The notes beneath the pieces were generated by a model. The model saw only the letters and a program-made list of their open reading frames with translations, made no database searches and was not told where the DNA came from. A program made the translations under genes and the position numbers. A stretch of 64,000 bases of DNA from GCA-2720975 sp964467985 (GTDB lineage: Bacteria > Planctomycetota > UBA1135 > GCA-002686595). The DNA is taken from contig CAYXTP010000007.1 of NCBI GenBank assembly GCA_964467985.1, positions 124,001-188,000 on the forward strand, read 5' to 3'. Shown here piece after piece: positions 1 through 8,293 of this stretch. The first letter of the stretch is position 1. Each line of letters opens with the position of its first letter.

Positions 1-588
1 GGTGTCGGTGACTCGCTCTCGAGCGCCGAACTCCATGTCCATCCACTCTCGCTCGGAGAGGACGGTCTGCAGCCCGTCGTCATCAAGCTGTGCCAGCGCC
101 GCTCGCACCTCGGGTTCTTCTTGGAGGTCCAAGGCCTCGCGGTGCTCGTCCCGGATAGGTAGGAAACTGGACAGGTAGTCTTCGCGTTTCGGTCGGCGTC
201 GGATTCTCAGAAAGTCAATCAGCTGGATGAGAACGCGGGTCTTGCCCCGTGAGCGCTCCCTAACGCATTGCGCTAACTCACTCAGTCCTGGGATGAACCG
301 GTCGTGACCGATGCGTAGCAGAGGACCGCTAGGAATGTCGCGGATACCTGTGGCCTCGACCACGAGCACTGCCGGTTGACCGTCGGCAAAGCGGCCGTAC
401 CAGTCGAGCAAGGCGGGAGTGACCCGTCCCTGCTCGGTTGCACGCCAAGGAACCATCGCTGGGACCCATGTGCGCGAGTCCAAGGTCATGGACCCTAGGC
501 GGCAGGGCGAGAAGAGCCTGGCCTCGCGAACTTGGTCTGCGCTCGGCCAGTTTGCCTGGGGCAGGGGGTGTTTCTTGCGGGTCGCCAA
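1..588 (-). CDS. NADH:flavin oxidoreductase (Old Yellow Enzyme family), C-terminus outside window
   Basis: Reading the minus strand from about 588 to the window edge gives one open frame with the OYE N-terminal signature LFSPCRLGSMTL, then VPAMVPWRATEQGRV and GIRDIPSGPLLRIGHD, typical of the FMN-binding TIM barrel. The protein runs off the left edge, so only about 195 residues are visible. The first in-frame ATG (487-489) would cut the conserved LFSPCRLG strand, so I prefer a TTG at 586-588, which has no clear ribosome binding site; this start is uncertain. OYE-type barrels reduce activated double bonds with NAD(P)H, and an OYE barrel forms the C-terminal half of 2-aminobenzoyl-CoA monooxygenase/reductase. 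Its divergent position next to a CoA-thioester catabolic operon fits a role in the same pathway, which is inference. Confidence 0.75.
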   Translation of the reverse strand, partial: MATRKKHPLPQANWPSADQVREARLFSPCRLGSMTLDSRTWVPAMVPWRATEQGRVTPALLDWYGRFADGQPAVLVVEATGIRDIPSGPLLRIGHDRFIPGLSELAQCVRERSRGKTRVLIQLIDFLRIRRRPKREDYLSSFLPIRDEHREALDLQEEPEVRAALAQLDDDGLQTVLSEREWMDMEFGARERVTDT

Positions 589-710
589 GGGTTGAGTGGA
601 GCAGCAGCCGTGCTCTGGAGCGCAGGCTATCCCTTGTGCGCGGCATCTGTCGCAAGATTCGTCGAAGATCGGGGTCCTGCCCCGCGTCTCTGCCTTAACC
701 TGCCCAGCCC

Positions 711-1523
711 ATGACCACGCAACCTGTAGCACTCGTCACTGGAGGCGGAGGGGGTATCGGTGCCGCAACCTCCCTGGCCCTCGCCCGTGCCGGAGCGACC
801 GTGCTTGTCAGTGGTCGTGACGCGTCGCGTTTGCAAGCCAGCGTCGATGCCGTGCGCGCGCAAGGGGGCATGGCGCACCCGCTCGAATTGGATGTATGTG
901 ATCCGGAGTCGATCCGCGACGCGCGTCGTCGGGCGCTCAGCCTCGCCGGTCCCGTGCGCTGGCTCGTGGCCAACGCGGGTATCGCCATCAGCGCCCCATT
1001 GACCAGTGACGAGGCCGAATCGGTGGCTCAGATGCAGATGGACGTGAACTACCACGGGGCCCGGCGCGTTTTCGAAGCCTTCTTGCCCGACCTGTTGGAC
1101 CAGGGGCAGGGCCGAGCCGTGATGGTGGCCTCTTCGGCAGCCCTTATGGGATACGCCTACATCACGGGCTACGCGGCATCGAAGCACGCTCTCTTGGGGT
1201 ACGCGCGATCTGCTGCTCTCGAGCTCGCCCGAAGCGGGATCGGGGTTGGCGTCATCTGTCCCCACTACGTGGATACGCCGATGACCGATGCGAGCGTGGA
1301 GCGCATCGTGGCCAAGACGGGCAGAAATCCCGAGCAGGCGCGTGCGGCGCTCGCGGAACTCAACCCCGGCGGCCAGCTCGTGCGGCCAGAGGAGGTGGCC
1401 GAAGTGATCTTGCGCCTACTGCGGTCCAGTTCCACGGGCGCGGTCGTTGAGTTGACTGGGTCCGAGCAATGCGAAATCGAACGTGGCTCGCCTCTCGCGG
1501 CTAGTTCCAAGAAGGAAGTCTGA
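711..1523 (+). CDS. Short-chain dehydrogenase/reductase
   Basis: A 270-residue classical SDR. The cofactor motif TGGGGGIG lies near residues 10-17, NAG follows about 80 residues later, the catalytic Ser is in VASSAALMGY and the catalytic pair is in YAASK. It should oxidise a hydroxy or reduce a keto group with NAD(P)(H) in the cytosol. It heads a tight plus-strand run with RidA, enoyl-CoA hydratase and acyl-CoA dehydrogenase genes. The same gene set accompanies 2-aminobenzoyl-CoA degradation in other bacteria, where an SDR acts on the hydroxyacyl-CoA stage. Substrate assignment is inference from this context. Confidence 0.9.
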   Translation: MTTQPVALVTGGGGGIGAATSLALARAGATVLVSGRDASRLQASVDAVRAQGGMAHPLELDVCDPESIRDARRRALSLAGPVRWLVANAGIAISAPLTSDEAESVAQMQMDVNYHGARRVFEAFLPDLLDQGQGRAVMVASSAALMGYAYITGYAASKHALLGYARSAALELARSGIGVGVICPHYVDTPMTDASVERIVAKTGRNPEQARAALAELNPGGQLVRPEEVAEVILRLLRSSSTGAVVELTGSEQCEIERGSPLAASSKKEV

Positions 1524-1528
1524 AGACC

Positions 1529-1942
1529 ATGAAGATCGATCCGATTCACCCGCCCGACTGGGCTGCACCCAAGGGCTACTCCAACGGCATGCTGGTCACG
1601 GGCGGCGGACCGATGTTGTTCATTGCAGGTCAAGTGGCCTGGGATGCTCAACAACGGATGGTAGGCGAGGGTGATTTTGTGGCCCAGTTTGAGCAGGCCC
1701 TCAAGAATGTCGCCGCGGTTCTCGAGCACGCTGGAGGGCGTCCCGAGCACGTCGTGCGCATGACCCTGTACCTCACGGATTGTTCGGCGTATCTCGACAA
1801 CCAGAAGGAAACCGGGGCGGCCTATCGCGCCATCATGGGCAAGCACTTTCCAGCCATGTCGGCGGTCGGCGTGGCCGCGCTTATCGAACCAGGCGCCATG
1901 CTCGAAATCGAAGCCACCGCCGTATTGCCAGCAACAGAGTGA
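1529..1942 (+). CDS. RidA/YjgF-family enamine/imine deaminase
   Basis: A 137-residue protein of normal RidA length. Recognisable parts are the N-terminal GYSNGMLV segment, LFIAGQVAWD, VAAVLEHAGGRPEHVVRMTLYLTD and the C-terminal MLEIEATAVLP. RidA proteins hydrolyse reactive enamines and imines and release ammonia. It lies 5 bp after the SDR gene and 4 bp before the enoyl-CoA hydratase gene. In an aminobenzoyl-CoA-type pathway a RidA paralog is a sensible way to remove the amino group from an enamine intermediate after ring reduction. The family is clear; the pathway role is inferred from neighbours. Confidence 0.88.
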   Translation: MKIDPIHPPDWAAPKGYSNGMLVTGGGPMLFIAGQVAWDAQQRMVGEGDFVAQFEQALKNVAAVLEHAGGRPEHVVRMTLYLTDCSAYLDNQKETGAAYRAIMGKHFPAMSAVGVAALIEPGAMLEIEATAVLPATE

Positions 1943-1946
1943 TCCT

Positions 1947-2774
1947 GTGAATCCCAAGCACTTTGATTATTCCGAGGCGGACGGAATTGCAACCCTCAGG
2001 CTCAACCGCCCCGAACGCCTCAACGCCCTGACTTTTGATTCCTATGCAGAGCTACGTGACACCTTCTGCGCGCTGCGGGCTCGCGATTCTGTGCGCAGCG
2101 TCCTGCTCACTGGGACGGGTCGCGCGTTCTGCTCTGGTGGTGACGTAAAGGACATCATTGGGCGCCTCTTTGATGTCAGTGACGCCGAACTCCTGGCCTT
2201 CACGCGCATGACCTGCGATCTCATCGAGAACATGCGCCGGTTGGAGAAGCCCATTGTCGGGGCCTTGAACGGAACCACCTGTGGTGCGGGAGCCGTGATG
2301 GCTCTCGCCTGCGATGTGCGCATCGCGGCGCCCGAGGCCAAGATTGCATTCCTGTTCACGAAGGTGGGCCTGTGTGGCGCAGACATGGGCGCGGCCTGGC
2401 TCCTCCCCAGAATTGTCGGTCTGGGCCATGCTTCGGAGTTGTTGATGGGGGGCGAGTTCATTTCTGCAGAGCGAGCCGCTGAAATTGGCCTCTACAACCG
2501 GGTCGTTCCTGGAGACGAATTGGAACCGACGGCGATAGAGTGGGCCACCCAATTGGCTGCGGGTCCGAGCATGGGCTTGGCCATGACCAAACGCATGCTC
2601 AATGCCGAAGCTCACATGTCCTTGGAAGAGGCCATGCAGACCGAGGGTTGGATCCAAGCCGAGTGCATGAAGCACCCCGACTACCGCGAGTCCTTTGAGG
2701 CCTTCACCCACAAGCGACCCACAGATTTTGTACAGAACTACCCGGGCCACGGCTCCGATGGAGGCGGCCAATGA
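1947..2774 (+). CDS. Enoyl-CoA hydratase/isomerase family protein
   Basis: A 275-residue crotonase-fold protein starting at GTG 1947. It shows the N-terminal LNRPERLNALT, the oxyanion-hole segment GTGRAFCSGGDVKDI, the second signature segment KPIVGALNGTTCGAGAVMALACD and the region around FLFTKVGLCGADMGAAWLLPRIVG. Crotonases hydrate or isomerise 2-enoyl-CoA thioesters. Its stop overlaps the acyl-CoA dehydrogenase start as ATGA (2771-2774), so the two are translationally coupled. A beta-oxidation-like step on the ring-derived CoA intermediate is the likely role. Confidence 0.92.
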   Translation: MNPKHFDYSEADGIATLRLNRPERLNALTFDSYAELRDTFCALRARDSVRSVLLTGTGRAFCSGGDVKDIIGRLFDVSDAELLAFTRMTCDLIENMRRLEKPIVGALNGTTCGAGAVMALACDVRIAAPEAKIAFLFTKVGLCGADMGAAWLLPRIVGLGHASELLMGGEFISAERAAEIGLYNRVVPGDELEPTAIEWATQLAAGPSMGLAMTKRMLNAEAHMSLEEAMQTEGWIQAECMKHPDYRESFEAFTHKRPTDFVQNYPGHGSDGGGQ

Positions 2775-3883
2775 GTGAGTTGCGCAAGAGAGTGAGGGCC
2801 TTCGCAATGGGGGCAGAGGCCGGGCTTGCCGCAGCTCCCGATGAGGCATCGGCGGCACGCCAGGCCCTGCAGTTGCTGGGGCAAGCCGGGCTCTTGGAGT
2901 ACGCAGTGGCCAAGCCCGGCGCTGGACCCGTGCTCGTCAAGGACCTCTGTGATGTGCGCTACGAGCTAGCACGCAGCTCGGGCATGCTGGACGTCGTGTT
3001 TGCGATGCAAGGGTTGGGCACATGTCCCTTGACCCTTGGCGGGACCCCCGATCAGGCAGCAGAGACATTGCCGAGGGTGCTCGCCGGCAAGGACGTAGCG
3101 GCTTTTGCGCTGACCGAGCCGGACACGGGGTCGGACCTATCTCGCGTGAGCACGAGCGCTATGCCCAGCGGCGAGGGCTGGACGCTGAATGGGCACAAGA
3201 CCTTTATCAGCAACGCGCCCCTGGCTGATGTGTACACGGTCCTTGCGCGGACGGCGGGTGAGCCAGGCGACAAACAGGGTCTTTCCATGTTCCTCGTTGG
3301 GGGCCAGGTCGCTGGAATCCGCGTGGAGGGCTTTGAGGTCATGGCGCCCCATCCGATCGGCGACGTTTACTTCAGCGATGTCTCCCTGGACAAGGGTGCG
3401 CTGATCGGGTTCGAGGGCGGCGGTCTGGACTTGGCCTTGGCTACCCTTGGGCACTTTCGAACGTCGGTCGCTGCGGCCGCGTGTGGCATGGCGCGGCGAG
3501 CCCTGGATGAATCACTGGCCCATCTTCAATCGCGCCAGCAATTTGGCCGGCCCCTCGCTCGATTCCAGGGCTTGCGCATGGACCTGGCTGAGATGGATAC
3601 CCGCCTCAGAGCTGCCGAGCTGCTCGTGGATGAAGCAGCGAACGCCGTAGATGGCGGGCAGGATGCTGTTCGGGAGGTCGCTCGAGCCAAGCTGTTCGCC
3701 ACGGAAAATGCCGGTTGGATTTGTGACCGTGCAGTTCAGCACCTGGGCGGTTTGGGCGTCAAGCGCGGCCATGTTGTCGAACGCCTCTATCGCGAGGTGC
3801 GTGCTCTGCGCATCTACGAGGGCACGAGCGAGATACAGAAGCTGATCCTGGCGAAGGCGGCCTTGGAAGCTGCAAAGCTCTGA
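2771..3883 (+). CDS. Acyl-CoA dehydrogenase family flavoprotein
   Basis: A 370-residue acyl-CoA dehydrogenase. The FAD/substrate segment FALTEPDTGSD is near residue 115, followed by GWTLNGHKTFISNA, the helical RQQFGRPLARFQGLRMDLAEM, and the C-terminal RIYEGTSEIQK, which carries the usual catalytic Glu. It oxidises an acyl-CoA to the 2-enoyl-CoA and passes electrons to ETF. It is coupled to the preceding crotonase gene by an ATGA overlap. The set SDR, RidA, crotonase, acyl-CoA dehydrogenase is what is expected for processing a de-aromatised aminobenzoyl-CoA; this role is inferred. Confidence 0.92.
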   Translation: MSELRKRVRAFAMGAEAGLAAAPDEASAARQALQLLGQAGLLEYAVAKPGAGPVLVKDLCDVRYELARSSGMLDVVFAMQGLGTCPLTLGGTPDQAAETLPRVLAGKDVAAFALTEPDTGSDLSRVSTSAMPSGEGWTLNGHKTFISNAPLADVYTVLARTAGEPGDKQGLSMFLVGGQVAGIRVEGFEVMAPHPIGDVYFSDVSLDKGALIGFEGGGLDLALATLGHFRTSVAAAACGMARRALDESLAHLQSRQQFGRPLARFQGLRMDLAEMDTRLRAAELLVDEAANAVDGGQDAVREVARAKLFATENAGWICDRAVQHLGGLGVKRGHVVERLYREVRALRIYEGTSEIQKLILAKAALEAAKL

Positions 3884-4112
3884 GTCCTGCACTCCAAGCG
3901 ATTCTCATTGCGGGAATCGGCGTCTCGGTGGACAATAGACCCTCCCCGTCTTGAGCATTCGGAACCTGGGCCGCTGGCCCTCAAGCGTTCCGGGGAGAGC
4001 GCTCGAGTGGGGACACCCCTACGCCTTCCTGCGTTTGGGCCGGGCCCGCCCGGCTCGCGCGCGGCGAGGCCTCCAACCGCAGACCTGCCAGCCTTTCCTA
4101 GGCGGATTTTCC

Positions 4113-4538
4113 ATGGCCAAATTCCAACGGCACATCTTCACGTGTACCCACGTGCGATCCGAGGATGGTCATCGCGGGTGTTGCGCGGCCAAAGGCAGCG
4201 ACGATGTGGCTGTGGCCTTGAAACGCAGAATTCACGAGGCCGGACTGAAACGCATCGTGCGCGCAAGCACCTCCGGGTGCCTCGATCAGTGCGCTCGAGG
4301 GACCACTCTCGTCGTTTACCCAGAGGGTATTTGGTATGGCGGCGTAGCTGTTGACGATGTGGACGAAATTGTCACCCGACACATCATTGGTGGCGAAGTC
4401 GTCGAGCGTCTTCGAATATCGAACGCGGATCTGACTGGCAGACCTTGGCCCGCAGGACAAGAAGAGTCCTGTGAGGCTGCGATCCGACCCCTGGCCCTGG
4501 ACGGGCTCTTGGCCTCCAACCCGACGGATTCCGAATGA
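4113..4538 (+). CDS. Thioredoxin-like [2Fe-2S] ferredoxin-type protein
   Basis: A 141-residue protein. The start ATG at 4113 gives the family beginning MAKFQRHIFTCTH; upstream in-frame codons are low-complexity GC-rich sequence. Cysteines occur at about residue 11, in GHRGCC about 12 residues later, and in SGCLDQCARG, which matches the C...C...CxxxC pattern of thioredoxin-fold ferredoxins. The region VVYPEGIWYGGVAVDDVDEIV is also typical. There is a roughly 40-residue C-terminal extension with no known domain. It lies 229 bp after the acyl-CoA dehydrogenase gene and overlaps the next start by ATGA, so it probably supplies electrons to the PaaA-like protein or another oxygenase of this block (inference). 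Confidence 0.82.
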   Translation: MAKFQRHIFTCTHVRSEDGHRGCCAAKGSDDVAVALKRRIHEAGLKRIVRASTSGCLDQCARGTTLVVYPEGIWYGGVAVDDVDEIVTRHIIGGEVVERLRISNADLTGRPWPAGQEESCEAAIRPLALDGLLASNPTDSE

Positions 4539-5251
4539 GCACCTCATTGTCCCAAACTCAACCCGCTTCCCTGCTCTGTCAGTTGGTGGAGGGCCAGGCC
4601 TTCAGACAATTGCTGCTGGGGAATATGCGCGGGGTGGGCATTCCGATGCTGCCTGACGTGCCCTCGAAGCGCCGTATGGCTGGGGATCTGAAGCGCAGCA
4701 TGGATCTGCTCGAGAAGATTGAACTCCTGCACAGCGAACTAGGGGGTTTTGACCTGGTGAGCACCGTGAGGCCCCGCATGGATCGCGTGCCGATGCCGAC
4801 CTCTCGCCTCGAGCTGAGTGCCGGGCTTGCGCTGTTAGGACGTGCCGAGTTTGCGGCGGCGGGGGGGCTCGTCGAAAGTACTCACGCCGGCCTGGCAACG
4901 GTCGCCCGTGATTCGCGGGCATCGGTTCGCGAGGAGGCTGAGACCCAGGCCCGAGTCTTCATTGAAGCCTGTACTCATCCCGGCCACCGCGAAGCAGCTC
5001 AATCGTTCTGGGATCGGTGGTTTCCAATTGCCCTGCGCTCCCTCGGGCGCTCGCGTGTCCCGCGGAGCGAGCACGCTCAGGCGGTCGGGCTGCGTGGCGG
5101 GACTTGCATCGATCTCCTTCGGAGTTTCATTCAGGACGCGGAGCCCATGCGCCGCGCCTGCGGTCTGAATATGCCCCCTCTTGGTCAGCTCGGAGTCGAA
5201 CTGCCCGAGGACTTGCGCGGACGGTTCCCGGAGGGTGGACTGCACGCATGA
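4535..5251 (+). CDS. Ferritin-like protein resembling the PaaA/PaaC phenylacetyl-CoA epoxidase subunits
   Basis: A 238-residue, mostly helical protein. The C-terminal part, with WDRWFPIALRSLGRS, RGGTCIDLLRSF and ACGLNMPPLG, aligns by eye with the C-terminus of PaaA-type diiron subunits. An N-terminal helix has KIELLHSELGG. The second canonical ExxH-like helix appears as EEAETQARVF, without an obvious His, so intact diiron binding is uncertain. Coupling by ATGA overlaps to a ferredoxin gene before it and a kynureninase-like gene after it suggests an oxygenase component or a structural partner. The assignment is weak because the sequence is divergent and shorter than PaaA. Confidence 0.5.
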   Translation: MSTSLSQTQPASLLCQLVEGQAFRQLLLGNMRGVGIPMLPDVPSKRRMAGDLKRSMDLLEKIELLHSELGGFDLVSTVRPRMDRVPMPTSRLELSAGLALLGRAEFAAAGGLVESTHAGLATVARDSRASVREEAETQARVFIEACTHPGHREAAQSFWDRWFPIALRSLGRSRVPRSEHAQAVGLRGGTCIDLLRSFIQDAEPMRRACGLNMPPLGQLGVELPEDLRGRFPEGGLHA

Positions 5252-6462
5252 CATCTGGGAATGAACGAGGGGAGTGGGCGAAGTCTTGGCGCGACCAATT
5301 CCCGATTGTCGAGGAGACGACCTACTTGGTGAATCACAGCCTGGGCGCCATGCCGATTGGCGTGCGCGGCAAGCTCAAGGGGTTCATGGATCAATGGGAA
5401 ACCCGGGGCGTGCGGTCCTGGGGCGAGGGTTGGTGGAGCGCCCCAGTCGACGTCGGCAACCTACTGGGCAAGATCATGAATGCTCCTGAGGGGAGCGTGG
5501 TCATGCACCAGAATGTCTCTGTGATCGAGGGCATCGTGGCCTCGTGCCTGGACTTCAGTGGGCCGCGCAACAAGGTCGTCTACAGCGACCAAAATTTCCC
5601 CACCAACATGTACGTCTGGGAGGGCTTTCGAAAGCTGGGGGCAGAGATCGATGTTGTGCCCAGTGACGACGGCGGACTAGTGCCTACCGAACGCCTACTG
5701 GAAGCGATCGATGAAACGACACTGATTGTGCCGATCAGCCACGTCTGCTTTCGCAATTCCTACCTGCAGGATGCCAAGGCTATCTGCGAGCGAGCGAAAT
5801 CTGTCGGAGCGCTCGTACTACTGGACACCTACCAATCGCTAGGCACCGTGCCCGTGGACGTGCAGGACCTGGGCGTGGACATGGTCTGTGGGGGTTCGGT
5901 GAAATGGCTCTGTGGCGGGCCCGGCGCGGGTTATCTGTACGTCCGGCCTGATCTGAGAGAGGACTTGCAACCACGCATTACCGGCTGGATGGCACACGAG
6001 GATCCGTTCGCCTTCGAAACGGGCGCGCAGCACTACACCCCCTCCGCTCGGCGTTTCTTGCATGGTTCCCCAGCGGTGGCGAGCCTGTTTCAGGCATCCG
6101 CGGGCTACGAGATCATCCTTGAGGCCGGCGTGCAGGCCATTCGTGATTGGTCGCTGCACCTGACCGAGGGACTGGCCCAGAACATGCTCGCGAGAGGGTT
6201 CGAAATCCACGGGCCTCAACTCGTGGAGCAGCGCGGCGGGACTCTGACCATTGCGCTTGCGGATGACGAGTCGGGACCTGCATTTGTGAAGAGCCTCGAG
6301 CGAAGGGGCATTCTCGTCGATCACCGACCGGGAGCCGGAATCCGAGTCAGCCCGCATTTCTATACGCTCGAGGACGAGCTCGCAGAATTCGCGGAGACCA
6401 TGGCTTCATTGAGGTCCTCCCGTGACTGGGAGCAAGACACAGCTGCGGCCGGGGTCTACTAG
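5248..6462 (+). CDS. Kynureninase-like PLP enzyme (class V aminotransferase fold)
   Basis: A 404-residue fold-type I PLP enzyme. I start it at ATG 5248, which overlaps the previous stop; a longer in-frame reading only covers the end of the upstream gene. Features are LVNHSLGAMP at the N-terminus, DQNFPTNMYVWEG, LLDTYQSLGTVPVDV with the cofactor Asp, and GSVKWLCGGPGAGYLYVRP with the Schiff-base Lys. This arrangement matches kynureninases, which cleave kynurenine to anthranilate and alanine. With a downstream aryl-CoA ligase and an upstream RidA/crotonase/acyl-CoA dehydrogenase set it supports a kynurenine to anthranilate to aminobenzoyl-CoA route. A cysteine-desulfurase-like function cannot be excluded. 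Confidence 0.78.
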   Translation: MTSGNERGEWAKSWRDQFPIVEETTYLVNHSLGAMPIGVRGKLKGFMDQWETRGVRSWGEGWWSAPVDVGNLLGKIMNAPEGSVVMHQNVSVIEGIVASCLDFSGPRNKVVYSDQNFPTNMYVWEGFRKLGAEIDVVPSDDGGLVPTERLLEAIDETTLIVPISHVCFRNSYLQDAKAICERAKSVGALVLLDTYQSLGTVPVDVQDLGVDMVCGGSVKWLCGGPGAGYLYVRPDLREDLQPRITGWMAHEDPFAFETGAQHYTPSARRFLHGSPAVASLFQASAGYEIILEAGVQAIRDWSLHLTEGLAQNMLARGFEIHGPQLVEQRGGTLTIALADDESGPAFVKSLERRGILVDHRPGAGIRVSPHFYTLEDELAEFAETMASLRSSRDWEQDTAAAGVY

Positions 6463-6486
6463 TTGCCTCCAGGCAGATGACGACCT

Positions 6487-7188
6487 GTGGATAACACCAG
6501 ATGGTTGGTAGTAGGTGATTCGCAGGAGGGACCGCGGGGCGAGTGGTTGTTCCCGCCCGAGCCTGGGGATGGAAGGGACCGGCCCGTCCTATTTGTGGGG
6601 GATCCTTTGGAGGATTCGGCAAGGGCCCGATCGATTGCCTCGGCGTTGTCACAGATGGGCTGGCGAGTCTTGTGCGTGGACACGGATTCTCTCTCTTGCA
6701 GGACCGCTCCGGCCGAGGCCCGTGATGGGGAACCGGAATGGGGGCGAACCGAGGCCTTCTCAGATCGGGTGGCCGTGCGGGAACTCGATCGGCTGGCGCA
6801 AGCCATGGGCTCATCCAATCCGAGCGTAGTCGGTACGGGCATGGGTGCCACCTGGGCCCTACTTCTGGGGTGCCAGAGCCGATCCGTGTTCGCAGTCGGT
6901 TGCATCGGCGCGCGGCTGATCTACCCGCGGCTTGGAGCGACCAAGCCGGTCCAACCTCTAGAGATGATCCTCAACCTGGACGTGCCGGTGTTGCTTGTCG
7001 AGGATGGCAAGGAAAGCGATCAGGAGGAGGGGTCGATCGAGTTGGCCGAGCAGCGTTTCGCGGCCTTTGGCATTCCGGTCGAGGTGGTGCGCTCATCGGC
7101 GCCGGCCCTAGACGACGACCACTCGGCGAATCGGCTGGCGGACAGAGTTCATCTCTTTCTGAGTTCCACTCCTACAGAACCGAGCTAG
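6487..7188 (+). CDS. Alpha/beta-hydrolase-like protein without a recognisable nucleophile
   Basis: A 233-residue protein starting at GTG 6487, 24 bp after the kynureninase-like gene. RPVLFVGDPL and the alternation of strands and helices look like a small dienelactone-hydrolase-type alpha/beta fold. The nucleophile elbow reads GTGMG at residues 116-120, with Gly where Ser or Cys is expected. A late acidic residue and DDDHSAN could supply Asp and His. It may be a non-catalytic or substrate-binding member. Position in the run suggests co-expression with the aromatic catabolic genes; function unknown. Confidence 0.5.
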   Translation: MDNTRWLVVGDSQEGPRGEWLFPPEPGDGRDRPVLFVGDPLEDSARARSIASALSQMGWRVLCVDTDSLSCRTAPAEARDGEPEWGRTEAFSDRVAVRELDRLAQAMGSSNPSVVGTGMGATWALLLGCQSRSVFAVGCIGARLIYPRLGATKPVQPLEMILNLDVPVLLVEDGKESDQEEGSIELAEQRFAAFGIPVEVVRSSAPALDDDHSANRLADRVHLFLSSTPTEPS

Positions 7189-7204
7189 TCGCTATCTTGA
7201 TGCC

Positions 7205-8074
7205 ATGAGTAGCACCAGTCTCAGCATTTTTGATCTCAGGCCGGGCAAGACGATCCTGGATAGGTTTCTATTGAAGGAGCCGCGGCGGGAGAACGGGATT
7301 GCTGCAACGTTTGAGGTCGTCGATGGCGCCTCCGACGCCACCCGTGAGTTGCAAGTCTTCCCCGCCGGGTTGTTCGAAAGCCCGGAACAGGCCCGCGAGT
7401 TCGCCGCCGAATTGCAACCATGGACGCTCGTTGAGGTCGAGGCGCTCCAGCGCGTGTACTCAGTAGAGGTGTTGGACGACGGCACAGTCCTTCTGGTGGC
7501 AGAGCTGCCTCAGGGGCAGGATCTGCGCGCCGTCTTGGAGGCCAAGAAGTTGATGGAGGCGGCTGATGTGATCGAACTCGCACTGCCGATCTTGGGCGGG
7601 TTGGAAGCCATTCACGGACAAGGGCTCGTTCACGGGGACATCAAGCCCGCGACAGTCTTCTGTACGGACGTAGGTGGCGGCGGTCGCCTTGTCGACGCGG
7701 GTGTCACGCCTGCCATGTGGGCGGCCAAGCACCTCGGGACCCGCACGGCGTTGATTGGCACCCCGTTCTATGCGCCCATTGAGCAGTTCACCGGGGACTC
7801 GCCAGACGAATTGTCGGACCTCTACAACCTGGCGACCGTCATGTATGAGTTGCTGACGGGTGTCTTGCCCTGGTCGGGCAAGGGCTACATCGAGGTGTTT
7901 CAGTCCAAGATGCAGGAGCGGCCGCCGCGCATGTCCCTGCGTGCTCCGGAGGTAGAAGTGCCGCGTGCGTTGGAAGAAGCTGTGGCGCGAGGATTGCTCG
8001 CGTCCAGGCGCGATCGCTATCCCTCGGCACAGGCATTTTCTGCGGGACTGTCGGAGGCCGTGGCTCGGGGCTGA
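7205..8074 (+). CDS. Serine/threonine protein kinase-like protein, probable pseudokinase
   Basis: A 289-residue protein consisting only of a kinase-like domain, with no membrane segment. The catalytic loop reads HGDIKPAT (143-150), with Thr in place of the metal-binding Asn. The DFG equivalent is DAG at 164-166. The activation and APE region is recognisable as LIGTPFYAPIEQ, followed by SDLYNLATVMYELLTGVLPW. The beta-3 VAIK lysine position appears to be Gln50 in RELQVF, and no glycine-rich loop is evident. Several ATP-handling residues are therefore altered. It sits among catabolic genes with 16 bp to its upstream neighbour, so it may be a regulator or scaffold; this is inference. Confidence 0.72.
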   Translation: MSSTSLSIFDLRPGKTILDRFLLKEPRRENGIAATFEVVDGASDATRELQVFPAGLFESPEQAREFAAELQPWTLVEVEALQRVYSVEVLDDGTVLLVAELPQGQDLRAVLEAKKLMEAADVIELALPILGGLEAIHGQGLVHGDIKPATVFCTDVGGGGRLVDAGVTPAMWAAKHLGTRTALIGTPFYAPIEQFTGDSPDELSDLYNLATVMYELLTGVLPWSGKGYIEVFQSKMQERPPRMSLRAPEVEVPRALEEAVARGLLASRRDRYPSAQAFSAGLSEAVARG

Positions 8075-8293
8075 GGGCGGCAGTTTGGGGGACATGCGAC
8101 TTTTCTTGCGTTTGCGTGAAACCACCGAGGGTGGAGGGGCCTCTAGGGCAGAGTTCCCCAGGGGTGGCCGGGGGCCCGTGGTGGGCTCAACATGCCGTCG
8201 TCGACGTGGCTCACTGGTGGTCACGTCATGTTGCCGCCGTTGGCCAGGGCCGGGACCTTGTCCTATTGTGGATTCTCCCCGAAGGCCTTCTCC

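Noticed and set aside
627..1265. Minus-strand open frame over the SDR gene
   Set aside because: The SDR motifs TGGGGGIG and YAASK on the plus strand define the real gene. The true minus-strand gene here is the partial OYE-family frame ending at about 588.
2052..2858. Minus-strand open frame over the enoyl-CoA hydratase
   Set aside because: Crotonase signatures on the plus strand are complete; the antisense product has no recognisable fold.
5017..5247. N-terminal extension of the kynureninase-like protein
   Set aside because: These codons lie within the PaaA-like gene; ATG 5248 forms the ATGA overlap seen throughout this operon.
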